Assembly: GCA_900556935.1 (NCBI GenBank)
Contig: USQL01000029.1
Location: 1 to 24,379 of the forward strand
Direction of reading: 5' to 3'
Origin: an uncultured Eubacteriales bacterium
GTDB lineage: Bacteria > Bacillota > Clostridia > Oscillospirales > Oscillospiraceae
Length of the DNA: 24,379 nt
Shown: in pieces, positions 14,573 to 22,203 of the stretch
How positions within the stretch are numbered: the first letter of the stretch is position 1
Layout: the number at the start of each line of letters is the position of its first letter
Program-made: the position numbers and the translations under genes
The notes under the pieces: generated by a model
What the model was told of the DNA's origin: nothing
Databases searched by the model: none
What the model saw: only the letters and a program-made list of their open reading frames with translations

Positions 14573-15952
14573 GTGCGTACGAAAGCAAAAACCACCGCAA
14601 AGGATATGACCCAAGGCAATATTGTCAAGCAAGTGCTTTTATTTGCGATGCCTTTAATGCTGGGAAATGTGTTTCAGATGCTCTATAACACCGTGGACTC
14701 CATTGTTGTCGGCCAGTTTGTCGGCACCCAGGCCCTGGCGGCTGTGGGCTCTACGACAATGATTGTCAATATGCTGGTGTTTTTCTTCAATGGCTTCTCC
14801 ATTGGTGCCAGTGTGGTCATCGGCATTCATTTTGGGGCCAAAAACATGGAAAAGCTCCATAAGGCCGTGGAGACCACCATGGCGGCTACGTTCATTATGA
14901 GCGTGCTGTTTACCGTTGTGGGCTATCTCGGGGTGAAGCCCATGCTTCGGTTTATGTCCACGCCGGAGGATGTATTTCCGGAGGCAACCACCTACCTGCA
15001 AATCTATTTTGCGGGCTTTTCCGGTCTGCTGATCTACAATATGGGCAGCGGCATCCTTCGCTCTGTGGGTGATACCACAAGGCCCCTGTATTTTCTGGTA
15101 ATCACCAGCGTTCTTAATATCATTCTGGATTTGGTGTTTGTGCTGGTGTTCAAAATGGGCATTGCCGGTGTTGCCTATGCCACCATCCTTTCCCAGTTTG
15201 TGTCGGCGGGGCTTGTGCTGCTGCTGCTCAGCGCCTCCAAGGATATTTACAGACTGACCTGGCATGACCTGACCATTGACGGCGGCATTTTAGGGCATAT
15301 CTTCTCCGTTGGCCTGCCCGCGGGCATCCAGTCGGTGATTACCGCGTTCTCCAATGTCTTTGTCCAGTCCTACATCAATGCCTTCGGCTCCGGCTGTATG
15401 GCCGGATGGAGCTGCTACAATAAGCTGGACCAGTTTATTATGCTGCCCATGCAGAGCATGGCTATGGCCTCGACCACCTTTGTCAGCCAGAACGTGGGTG
15501 CCCGTCAGCCCAAGCGGGCAGAGCAGGGAACCTATACCACCATTGGCCTGACGCTGCTGATTACCGGCGTGATTGTCGCTGCTATGATGGTTTTCGCGGC
15601 CCCCTCGGTGGAGCTGTTCTCAACGGATCCGGAGGTCGTGTCCTACGGCGTGCTGTTTATTCGGGCCAACGTGGTGTTTCTGGTGTTTAACTGCGTCAAC
15701 CATGTTCTGGCAGGCGCTTTGCGGGGCATGGGAGACTCCAACGGACCGATGATTATCATGCTGCTGGGCTTTGTGGCCGTGCGGCAGACCTATCTGTACT
15801 TTATGACCCGCTACATCAGCAATACGCCCCTGACGGTGGGCCTGGGCTATCCCGTGGGTTGGGTTTCCTGCTGCGTTCTGGAGGTTGCGTATTTCCTGAT
15901 TCGCAGAAAGCGCCTGCTGTATGAAAACAGCGAGCTTACAGAGACACACTGA
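14573..15952 (+). CDS. MATE family efflux transporter
   Basis: The 459-residue polytopic protein of the MATE (NorM/DinF/VmrA-like) family exports cationic drugs or metabolites using a sodium or proton gradient. The first half shows MTQGNIVKQVLLFAMPLMLGN and LYNTVDSIVVGQFVGTQALAAVG, the standard TM1-TM2 signature. About twelve hydrophobic segments are present, with the symmetric second-half motif at YINAFGSGCMAGWS and LAGALRGMGDS. The chosen start is GTG 14573, with AGAGGG 6-11 bases upstream; the in-frame ATG 14606 lacks a well-spaced ribosome site. The gene follows the long terminator behind tRNA-Ser, and the ASKHA gene starts 24 bases after its stop, so these two genes are likely co-transcribed. 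The substrate cannot be predicted. Confidence 0.88.
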   Translation: MRTKAKTTAKDMTQGNIVKQVLLFAMPLMLGNVFQMLYNTVDSIVVGQFVGTQALAAVGSTTMIVNMLVFFFNGFSIGASVVIGIHFGAKNMEKLHKAVETTMAATFIMSVLFTVVGYLGVKPMLRFMSTPEDVFPEATTYLQIYFAGFSGLLIYNMGSGILRSVGDTTRPLYFLVITSVLNIILDLVFVLVFKMGIAGVAYATILSQFVSAGLVLLLLSASKDIYRLTWHDLTIDGGILGHIFSVGLPAGIQSVITAFSNVFVQSYINAFGSGCMAGWSCYNKLDQFIMLPMQSMAMASTTFVSQNVGARQPKRAEQGTYTTIGLTLLITGVIVAAMMVFAAPSVELFSTDPEVVSYGVLFIRANVVFLVFNCVNHVLAGALRGMGDSNGPMIIMLLGFVAVRQTYLYFMTRYISNTPLTVGLGYPVGWVSCCVLEVAYFLIRRKRLLYENSELTETH

Positions 15953-15975
15953 TAAGACCGAGGGGGAGAGAAGCT

Positions 15976-17505
15976 ATGACCTTTTCTGAAAAGAGATTCC
16001 TGCGCCTGCCCAAGCCTACGAAGGAGGATTTTCGGGGAGACCGGGAGCGAATCCTGGATGCGCTGAAGCCCATGAACGCCTCTATGACACTGGAGGCTAT
16101 GCGGAGTCTGTACCCCCTGGTTTCTCAGGCGGACTATGCCGTTACGGTGACGCTTTGCCCGGGAAATACGGGTATGGAGGTCATCCGCGTGGAGCCGGGA
16201 GATACCACGCAAAGACTCTATGGCCTTGCCCTGGACATCGGCAGTACTACGCTGGAAATGGAACTGGTGGATATGAACACCCAAAGGGTCCTCAGGAACG
16301 TGGGCTGCGTCAACAGCCAGGTCTCCTTTGGCCTCAATATCCTGGACCGGATCCTGGCGGTGAAGGAAAACCGGGAGAATCTGGAAGCGCTGCGGGCGCT
16401 GGTGGTGGGGGACATCAACCGCCTGATTGCCCAGGCCACGGAGGGGCTGGCCGCCCCAGAGGAGATTTCCGCCCTGATTGTGGGAGGAAACACCACCATG
16501 ATTCATTTCTTCCTGGGCTGTGACCCCTGGCTGGTGTTCCAGAACCCCTATGCCCCGGTGTTTTTTGACCCGGGGATTCAGTCGGCGGGGGCCCTGGAGC
16601 TGAATTTACGGTGCAATGTGTTCTGCTTCCCGGCAAAGGCCAACTATTTAGGCGGGGATATTACCGCGGGGCTGCTGCTGACGGACCTGGACACCGCCGG
16701 AAAGCCCGCTGTCTTTCTGGATATCGGCACCAACGGAGAATTGTGCCTTGGCTGCAAGGACTATCTTCTGATGGGAGCCGGTGCCGCGGGGCCTGCCCTG
16801 GAGGGCTTTGGCAGCAAGTATGGAATGCGGGCAGAGCCCGGTGCCATCCGGCATCTGACGCTGGACGAAAAAGGCGAATTCCACCTGGATGTCATCGGCG
16901 GCGGCGAGCCTGTGGGCATCTGCGGCACCGGCATTTTCGACCTGGTGGCCCAGTGCTATCTCTGGGGCTGGATTCGGGGAGACGGCACCGTGGATTTTGA
17001 CCGGGCAGGGGAGAATGCCATCCAGGTCTGGGAGGAAAAGGCCCTGCGCAGCGAGCCCGCCATTGTTTACTACCGCCAAGGGGAGAAGACCCTTTATTTT
17101 ACCCAGGCGGACATTCAGGAGTTCGTCCGCTGCAAGGCGGCGGCCCACACCATGGTTGCCACGCTGCTTGACTACTGCGGGCTGAGCCTGGAGGACATAG
17201 GAAACGTCTATCTTGCCGGAGGCTTTGGAACCCACATCAATCTGGAATCCGCCATTACCGTGGGCATCTATCCGGATATTGACCGAAACAAGCTGAAAAT
17301 CCTGGGCAATACCTCTCTGGCCGGGGCAAAGAAGCTGCTGCTGGACGCGGGGTGCATTGACAGGGTACGCTTCTTCCTGGAAACCGGAGAGTACCTGCAT
17401 TTTGCGGAAATGGACATGTTTTTGGAGAATATGATGGCCGCCAATTTTATCCCCCATACCAACGCTGCCCTGTATCCCAGTGTCAAACGGAAAATTCTTG
17501 GCTAA
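15976..17505 (+). CDS. ASKHA-domain ATPase, RACo-like (DUF4445 type), lacking the ferredoxin domain
   Basis: The 509-residue soluble protein has the ASKHA (actin/sugar kinase/Hsp70) fold found at the C-terminus of reductive activators of corrinoid proteins. Nucleotide-binding motifs are LALDIGSTT (84-92), VGGNTTMIHFF near 170, FLDIGTNGEL near 247, GAGAAGPALEG near 265, GICGTGIFDL near 315 and LAGGFGTHINLE near 415. RACo proteins normally start with a [2Fe-2S] ferredoxin domain carrying CxxxxCxxC-type ligands. Here the first 80 residues have no such Cys cluster, so it cannot donate electrons by itself as RACo does. No corrinoid protein or methyltransferase is nearby. AGGGGGAGAG precedes ATG 15976. 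It probably lies in an operon with the MATE gene. The role in the cell is unknown. Confidence 0.82.
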   Translation: MTFSEKRFLRLPKPTKEDFRGDRERILDALKPMNASMTLEAMRSLYPLVSQADYAVTVTLCPGNTGMEVIRVEPGDTTQRLYGLALDIGSTTLEMELVDMNTQRVLRNVGCVNSQVSFGLNILDRILAVKENRENLEALRALVVGDINRLIAQATEGLAAPEEISALIVGGNTTMIHFFLGCDPWLVFQNPYAPVFFDPGIQSAGALELNLRCNVFCFPAKANYLGGDITAGLLLTDLDTAGKPAVFLDIGTNGELCLGCKDYLLMGAGAAGPALEGFGSKYGMRAEPGAIRHLTLDEKGEFHLDVIGGGEPVGICGTGIFDLVAQCYLWGWIRGDGTVDFDRAGENAIQVWEEKALRSEPAIVYYRQGEKTLYFTQADIQEFVRCKAAAHTMVATLLDYCGLSLEDIGNVYLAGGFGTHINLESAITVGIYPDIDRNKLKILGNTSLAGAKKLLLDAGCIDRVRFFLETGEYLHFAEMDMFLENMMAANFIPHTNAALYPSVKRKILG

Positions 17506-17520
17506 AAAGTATTTTCCCTC

Positions 17521-17549
17521 TTTACAGAACGGTTTCTTTCCGATATAAT
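17521..17549 (+). promoter_or_regulatory. Promoter of prfB
   Basis: TTTACA 17521-17526 and a perfect TATAAT 17544-17549 have a 17-base spacer. The predicted leader is about 33 bases. No terminator for the preceding gene is apparent in 17506-17520. Confidence 0.75.
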
Positions 17550-17588
17550 GCAAATATCTATGCAATCTATGTAAAGTGAGCGTTTTTT

Positions 17589-18716
17589 ATGAATATTGAG
17601 TTTGATACCTATAAGCAGAAGCTGAACGACTGCCGCCCCGCGCTGGACGGTCTGGCGGAATCCCTGAATCTTACCGGCATGCGCAACGAGCTGGAGCGGC
17701 TCCACGCCATGCAGGAGGCCCCCGGCTTCTGGGACGACCCGGAGAAGAGCCAGAAGGTGGCCATCAAGGTCAAGCAGACCGAGGCAAAGATTGAGCGGTA
17801 TGAAAAAATGGTCGCCTCCTGGGACGATATGATGACCATTTGCGAAATGGCCGTCGAGGAAGACGACGACTCCATGCTCGACGAGCTGAAGCAGAGCTTT
17901 GAGGTTCTGGAGGAGCAGATGGAGACCTGCCGCCTGGAGACCCTGCTCACCGGCCACTATGACAAGAACAATGCCCTTATGAGCTTCCACGCGGGAGCCG
18001 GCGGCACCGAGGCCCAGGACTGGTGCCAGATGCTCTACCGGATGTATACCCGCTGGGCAGAGCGCCACGGCTTTACCTACAAAATCCTGGACTACCTGGA
18101 AGGGGACGAGGCAGGCCTTAAGTCCGCGGACATTATGATTGAGGGCGAAAACGCCTATGGCTTCCTGAAGGGGGAGAACGGCGTTCACCGTCTGGTCCGG
18201 GTGTCTCCCTTTGATGCCAATGCCCGCCGCCAGACCTCCTTCTCCGCCATTGAGGTCATTCCAGAAATCGAGGATGACAGCCAGGACGTGGAAATCCGCC
18301 CGGAGGACTACGAGATGCAGGTTTACCGTTCCTCCGGTGCCGGCGGCCAGCACATCAACAAGACCTCCTCCGCCGTCCGCCTGATTCACAAGGCCACGGG
18401 CATTGTGGTGTCCTGCCAGACCGAGCGGAGCCAGTTCCAGAACAAGGAGACGTGTCTGAAAATGCTGCGCTCCAAGCTGGTGGAAATCAAGGAGCGGGAG
18501 CACCTGGATAAAATTTCCGATATCAAGGGCGTTCAGCAGAAAATCGAATGGGGCAGCCAGATTCGCAACTATGTGTTCATGCCCTATACCCTGGTAAAGG
18601 ACACCCGCACCGGCTGCGAGACCTCCAATGTTAACGCAGTTATGGACGGCGCGCTGGACCCCTTTATCGAAAGCTACCTCAACTGCCTGGCCACCGGCAA
18701 TTGGGTGCAGAAATAA
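17589..18716 (+). CDS. prfB: Peptide chain release factor 2
   Basis: The 375-residue class I release factor recognises UGA and UAA and triggers peptidyl-tRNA hydrolysis on the ribosome. The N-terminal helical domain is followed by the RF2 codon-recognition motif SPF (VSPFDANARRQTSF, about residues 211-224), the catalytic loop GAGGQHINKTSSA near residue 254 and the conserved GWGSQIR-like EWGSQIRNYVF segment. The reading frame is continuous: where many bacteria have an in-frame TGA after about 25 codons requiring a +1 shift, this gene reads ESLNLTG without a stop. Autoregulatory frameshifting is therefore absent. A weak AAAGTGAG ribosome site precedes ATG 17589. It has its own promoter and stands alone before secG. 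Confidence 0.96.
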   Translation: MNIEFDTYKQKLNDCRPALDGLAESLNLTGMRNELERLHAMQEAPGFWDDPEKSQKVAIKVKQTEAKIERYEKMVASWDDMMTICEMAVEEDDDSMLDELKQSFEVLEEQMETCRLETLLTGHYDKNNALMSFHAGAGGTEAQDWCQMLYRMYTRWAERHGFTYKILDYLEGDEAGLKSADIMIEGENAYGFLKGENGVHRLVRVSPFDANARRQTSFSAIEVIPEIEDDSQDVEIRPEDYEMQVYRSSGAGGQHINKTSSAVRLIHKATGIVVSCQTERSQFQNKETCLKMLRSKLVEIKEREHLDKISDIKGVQQKIEWGSQIRNYVFMPYTLVKDTRTGCETSNVNAVMDGALDPFIESYLNCLATGNWVQK

Positions 18717-18747
18717 GATTTTTCTGGAAAGTATAGCGGATTTACCC

Positions 18748-18776
18748 TTGCATTTTGCTTGCTCCTGTGCTATACT
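18748..18776 (+). promoter_or_regulatory. Promoter of secG
   Basis: TTGCAT 18748-18753 and TATACT 18771-18776 are 17 bases apart, with extended -10 TG at 18768-18769. The -10 region is also one arm of an 8-bp inverted repeat: AGTATAGC 18730-18737 with GCTATACT 18769-18776. Confidence 0.75.
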
Positions 18777-18857
18777 GGACAGGCTATTCGAGGTCTGCAT
18801 GCTTGCGGGCCCAATACCGTTCGCATTCCGCGAATCAGCGGAGGGAGGTTTGTCACG

Positions 18858-19094
18858 ATGAATGTTTTACAGACGGTTCTGGTTGTCCTGGAGGCAATCG
18901 CCAGCATTGCCCTGATTGTGGTGGTTCTGCTGCAGTCCGGTAAGGAGGCTGGCCTGTCCGGCGCGCTGACCGGTACTTCCGATTCCTACCTGAGCAAGAA
19001 CAAGAAGGCGGGCCTGGACCAGGTCCTCGCATCCTCTACCAAGTGGATTGCCATTGCCTGGATTCTGCTGACCCTGGCTCTGAGCCTGGTGTGA
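18858..19094 (+). CDS. secG: Preprotein translocase subunit SecG
   Basis: The 78-residue membrane protein has two hydrophobic segments (about 3-25 and 57-77) flanking a cytoplasmic loop with the SecG signature VVLLQSGKEAGLSGALTG, followed by KKAGLDQVLA. SecG assists SecA-driven protein export through the SecYEG channel. ATG 18858 has GGGAGG (18843-18848) 9 bases upstream. It is monocistronic: its own promoter is upstream and a strong hairpin terminator follows. Length is typical for Firmicute SecG. Confidence 0.93.
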   Translation: MNVLQTVLVVLEAIASIALIVVVLLQSGKEAGLSGALTGTSDSYLSKNKKAGLDQVLASSTKWIAIAWILLTLALSLV

Positions 19095-19114
19095 TTCCCA
19101 GAATAAATGAACAT

Positions 19115-19151
19115 AAGACCATGGAAGCCCTCCATGGTCTTTGTTATTTTT
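19115..19151 (+). terminator. Terminator after secG
   Basis: A perfect 11-bp stem, AAGACCATGGA 19115-19125 with TCCATGGTCTT 19131-19141, has a 5-base loop and is followed by TGTTATTTTT. Confidence 0.82.
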
Positions 19152-19182
19152 GCGCAGTGACTTTTTCACTTCGATGTGGTAG

Positions 19183-19188
19183 TATAAT
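19183..19188 (+). promoter_or_regulatory. -10 box of the pepD-like gene
   Basis: A perfect TATAAT at 19183-19188 lies 30 bases before ATG 19218. The -35 region (about 19158-19165, TGACTTTT) is a weak match at any spacing from 17 to 19, so only the -10 is called. Confidence 0.5.
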
Positions 19189-19217
19189 AGCACTTCACAG
19201 GAAGGAGTTTGATTTTT

Positions 19218-20660
19218 ATGTCTGAAAGAAAGCTGGAAGGACTGGAGCCCCGGTCCGTGTTTCGTTTTTTTGAGGAGATCTGTGCCATCCCCCACGGAAG
19301 CCATCATACAAAGGCCATCAGCGATTACCTGGTGGCGTTCGCAAAGTCTCATAAGCTTGAATACATTCAGGACGAGAGCAACAATGTGATTCTCTTTGCC
19401 CCCGGCACCTGCGGCATGGAGGACCATGCTCCTGTCATTCTCCAGGGCCATATGGATATGGTCTGCGAAAAGGATGCGGACTGTCCCCTGGATATGGCGG
19501 TGGACGGCCTGGATTTGACCCACGACGGGGTTTCCGTCTACGCCAGAGGCACTACCCTGGGCGGAGACGATGGAATCGCCGTGGCCTATGCCCTGGCCAT
19601 TCTGGACGATGGGTCCATTCCCCACCCGCCTCTGGAGGTGATCATCACTGTGGATGAGGAGGTCGGCATGCTGGGTGCCGCCGCCATTGACCTCTCCATG
19701 CTGAAAGGCCGCACCATGGTGAACCTGGATTCCGAGGAGGAGGGGGTCTTTACCGTCTCCTGCGCCGGAGGTGCCAGAAGCACCATTACTCTGAACGCCG
19801 AGCGCAAGGCCGTCTACGGTCCCTGCGTCCGCCTGACGGTGGAAAATCTCCGGGGCGGCCACTCCGGAGAGGAGATTCACAAGAATCGGGCCAATGCAAA
19901 TAAGGTTATGGGCGAGTTCCTGGGCCGGATTCAGAAGCTCATGCCCCTGTGCCTGACCTCCTTCACCGGCGGCAGCAAGGACAACGCCATCCCCAGGTCC
20001 TGCCAGGCAACCGTGGTTGCCATGGGCATCGGCATTGAGCGGATTAACGACATTGCTGCCCAGCTGCAGCAGGAGATTCGGGAGAACTTTGACGAGCCGG
20101 AGGCCACCGTTCAGGCCTTTGACGTGGACGCTCTCGGCGGAAACGCGCTGACGACCACGGCAACGGCAGATGTGATTTCCCTGCTCTGTGCCGCGCCCAA
20201 CGGCGTTCAGGCCTATTGCCCGGATATGGAGGGCTTGGTTCAGACCAGCCTGAATATGGGCATCGCCAAGCTGGGGGACCGGTTTAGCGTCACTTTCTGC
20301 GTCCGCAGCTCCGTCAACCAGGAGAAGGAGGCTCTTCTGCAAAAGCTCCGGGACCTGGCGGACTTCTACAACGGAACCTACAGCCAGATGGGCACGTACC
20401 CCGCCTGGGAGTACAAGAAGGAGTCCAAGCTCCGGGATGTGATGGTACCCATCTACACGGAGATGTTCGGCACTGCCCCCAAGGTTCTGGCCATTCACGC
20501 CGGACTGGAATGCGGCCTGCTCAGCGATAAGCTGCCCGGGCTGGACTGCGTTTCCATCGGACCCCAGATGCACGATATCCACACCAGTCGGGAAAAGCTG
20601 GAAATCGCTTCTACAGAGCGCACCTGGAAATTCCTGCTGGCGGTTCTGAAAGCGCTTTAA
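19218..20660 (+). CDS. pepD: Aminoacyl-histidine dipeptidase (Xaa-His dipeptidase), M20 family
   Basis: The 480-residue cytoplasmic zinc peptidase cleaves dipeptides such as Xaa-His and cysteinylglycine, feeding amino-acid salvage. M20 metal and catalytic residues are visible: H78 and D80 (GHMD), D117/D118 in GGDDG, E147/E148 in DEEVG, D171 (NLDSEEEG) and H455 (DIHTSREKLE). The RGGHSGEEIHKNRANA segment of the lid domain is typical of the PepD subgroup. The start is ATG 19218, because AAGGAG 19202-19207 is 10 bases upstream while the TTG at 19209 would be adjacent to it. No signal peptide is present. It is followed by a terminator and by a second peptidase gene with its own promoter. Confidence 0.92.
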   Translation: MSERKLEGLEPRSVFRFFEEICAIPHGSHHTKAISDYLVAFAKSHKLEYIQDESNNVILFAPGTCGMEDHAPVILQGHMDMVCEKDADCPLDMAVDGLDLTHDGVSVYARGTTLGGDDGIAVAYALAILDDGSIPHPPLEVIITVDEEVGMLGAAAIDLSMLKGRTMVNLDSEEEGVFTVSCAGGARSTITLNAERKAVYGPCVRLTVENLRGGHSGEEIHKNRANANKVMGEFLGRIQKLMPLCLTSFTGGSKDNAIPRSCQATVVAMGIGIERINDIAAQLQQEIRENFDEPEATVQAFDVDALGGNALTTTATADVISLLCAAPNGVQAYCPDMEGLVQTSLNMGIAKLGDRFSVTFCVRSSVNQEKEALLQKLRDLADFYNGTYSQMGTYPAWEYKKESKLRDVMVPIYTEMFGTAPKVLAIHAGLECGLLSDKLPGLDCVSIGPQMHDIHTSREKLEIASTERTWKFLLAVLKAL

Positions 20661-20675
20661 AAACAATACCATTCA

Positions 20676-20716
20676 CCAAAACGGTATCCGGTTTCGGATG
20701 CCGTTTTGTGGTTTTA
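20676..20716 (+). terminator. Terminator after the pepD-like gene
   Basis: The stem CAAAACGGTATCC/GGATGCCGTTTTG (within 20676-20711, one G-T pair, short TTT-containing loop) is followed by GGTTTTAC. Confidence 0.75.
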
Positions 20717-20759
20717 CAAACTATTATTTTGCAAATTACTATACAAGTCTTCTTTTTAC

Positions 20760-20788
20760 TTGCAAAAGTCTTCCGGGTGCGTTACCAT
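20760..20788 (+). promoter_or_regulatory. Promoter of the M28 peptidase gene
   Basis: TTGCAA 20760-20765 and TACCAT 20783-20788 are 17 bases apart. The -10 is a weaker match (4 of 6). The leader is about 20 bases to the ribosome site GGAGGTG at 20804-20810. Confidence 0.55.
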
Positions 20789-20815
20789 AGAGGTATCAAA
20801 TTTGGAGGTGCGAAA

Positions 20816-22045
20816 ATGAACGCAAACGAGATTATGGGCATTTTCTCCGATACCGCCTATGTGCGGACCGGCGGAAGCCCGGAGGAGCGGAAAACAGCAG
20901 AGTATCTGCTGTCCCGTCTGAAAGGCTGGGGCCTCCACGGTACCCTGGAGGCCTTTGACGTGGACATGGCGGATCTTCTGGAGGCAGAGCTCAGTGTAGA
21001 CGGAAAGACCGTTCCCTGCAAGGGCTATAAAAACGCCGGTTCCGGGGAGGTGGAGGCAGAGCTCTACTACCTGCGCAATACCGACGACTACTCCCTGAGC
21101 CTCTGCAAGGGGAAAATCGTGATGATCGACGGGTATCTGGGCTACTGGCGCTATCAGGACATGCTGGAAAACGGCGCCCTGGGCTTTATCACCTATGACG
21201 GCAACGCCAACTATGCCGACCGGGACATCGACCAGCGGGAGCTGAGAAGCTACGTTTCCAAGGGCAACAAAATCCCCGGCGTGAACATCAACGCCAAGGA
21301 TGCCATTGCCCTGATTCGGGACGGCGGCAAGACGGCAAAGATTACCCTGAAGCAGAACGAGTATACCGGCCAGTCCCACAATGTGATTCTGGACCTTCCG
21401 GGAGAAGGGGAGGACTATATTGTCTTTACCGCCCACTATGACTCTACGTCTCTTTCTCAGGGTGCCTACGACAATATGTCCGGCTCCGTGGGCCTTTTGG
21501 GCTTGGCGGAATACTTTGCTTCCCATCCCCACCGCTGCGGCCTGCGCTTTGTCTGGTGCGGCAGTGAGGAGCGGGGGCTGCTGGGCTCCAAGGCCTACTG
21601 CGAAGCCCACGAGGAGGACCTGAAAAAGGTTGTGCTGAATATCAACCTGGATATGATTGGCTGCATTATGGGCAAGTTTATTTCCTGCGTCACCGGCGAG
21701 GAAAAGCTCTGCCACTATATTTCCTATATGGCCTCCGAGCTGGGCTTTGGCATGGAAACCACCCAGGATGTCTATTCCAGCGATTCTACCCCCTTTGCGG
21801 ACAAGGGCATTCCCGCGGTGTCCTTTGCGCGGATTGCCCCCAGCAACACCGCAACCATTCACAACAGCTATGACACCATGGCCGTCATGAGCGGCGAGCA
21901 GATGGTGGAGGACATTGATTTCCTCATCGCCTTTGCCGACCGCTTCGCCAACGCCAAGCGCTGCCCGGTGGCCAGGACTATGCCGGACAACATGGTCAAG
22001 AAGCTGGACGAATACCTCTGCCGGAAGCGTCCGGAAAAGAAGTAA
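20816..22045 (+). CDS. M28 family zinc aminopeptidase with PA-like insert
   Basis: The 409-residue protein has the M28 di-zinc set: H207 and D209 (AHYDS), D219 (GAYDNMSG), E251/E252 (SEERGLLGS), D279 (NLDMIG) and H349 (TIHNSYDT). The region about 60-185 (YKNAGSGEVEAELYYL, KGKIVMIDGYLGYWRYQDMLENGALGFITYDG, KIPGVNIN) looks like the protease-associated domain often inserted ahead of the M28 core. There is no signal peptide, so it probably acts in the cytoplasm on peptides, beside the PepD-like dipeptidase. ATG 20816 has GGAGGTG 5 bases upstream. The AT-rich block that follows starts within 30 bases of its stop, and the gene itself is intact. Confidence 0.9.
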   Translation: MNANEIMGIFSDTAYVRTGGSPEERKTAEYLLSRLKGWGLHGTLEAFDVDMADLLEAELSVDGKTVPCKGYKNAGSGEVEAELYYLRNTDDYSLSLCKGKIVMIDGYLGYWRYQDMLENGALGFITYDGNANYADRDIDQRELRSYVSKGNKIPGVNINAKDAIALIRDGGKTAKITLKQNEYTGQSHNVILDLPGEGEDYIVFTAHYDSTSLSQGAYDNMSGSVGLLGLAEYFASHPHRCGLRFVWCGSEERGLLGSKAYCEAHEEDLKKVVLNINLDMIGCIMGKFISCVTGEEKLCHYISYMASELGFGMETTQDVYSSDSTPFADKGIPAVSFARIAPSNTATIHNSYDTMAVMSGEQMVEDIDFLIAFADRFANAKRCPVARTMPDNMVKKLDEYLCRKRPEKK

Positions 22046-22069
22046 TCATTTCTCTTTTTAGGACAATTT

Positions 22070-22137
22070 ATCGTACAGGGTCACTTTCTTTCGTAATGAT
22101 TGGCTAATTCATTCTACATCAGAAAGCCCTGTACGAT
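22070..22137. repeat. 66-base palindromic unit at the left end of the AT-rich block
   Basis: ATCGTACAGGG 22070-22080 is perfectly inverted as CCCTGTACGAT 22127-22137. An inner pair CTTTCT 22084-22089 / AGAAAG 22121-22126 lets the arms extend to about 16 bp around a 31-base loop. A TTTAT run follows. It could act as a terminator for the M28 gene or be a MITE-like or element-end structure. The terminal sequence recurs at 23730-23738. Confidence 0.7.
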
Positions 22138-22158
22138 TTATATGAAAAAAGTTGTAAA
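22121..22158 (+). repeat. Left copy of ~40-bp direct repeat
   Basis: AGAAAGCCCTGTACGA (22121-22136), 5 bases, then ATGAAAAAAGTTGTAAA (22142-22158). The right copy at 23723-23763 differs by one base in the first part and by three extra bases in the middle. Repeat starts are 1602 bp apart and flank the diguanylate cyclase gene. Confidence 0.88.
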
Positions 22159-22180
22159 GTGATGTACCATTACATACAGT
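22152..22180 (+). promoter_or_regulatory. Possible promoter of the diguanylate cyclase gene
   Basis: TTGTAA 22152-22157, inside the direct repeat, and TACAGT 22175-22180 have a 17-base spacer and lie about 24 bases before ATG 22204. The spacer holds the inverted repeat ATGTA-CCAT-TACAT (22162-22175), a possible operator. Both boxes are imperfect. Confidence 0.4.
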
Positions 22181-22203
22181 GAAAATATGTAGAGGAAAAC
22201 AAC

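Noticed and set aside
18211..18252. RF2 recognition region reads RRQTSF where E. coli and B. subtilis have RRHTSF
   Set aside because: The His is involved in stop-codon stacking, so the change caught my eye, but I believe Gln at this position is common in clostridial RF2 proteins. An alignment would settle it.
18867..20672. 601-codon open frame on the minus strand across secG and the PepD-like gene
   Set aside because: It crosses two convincing genes plus their terminator and promoter, and the translation has no family features.
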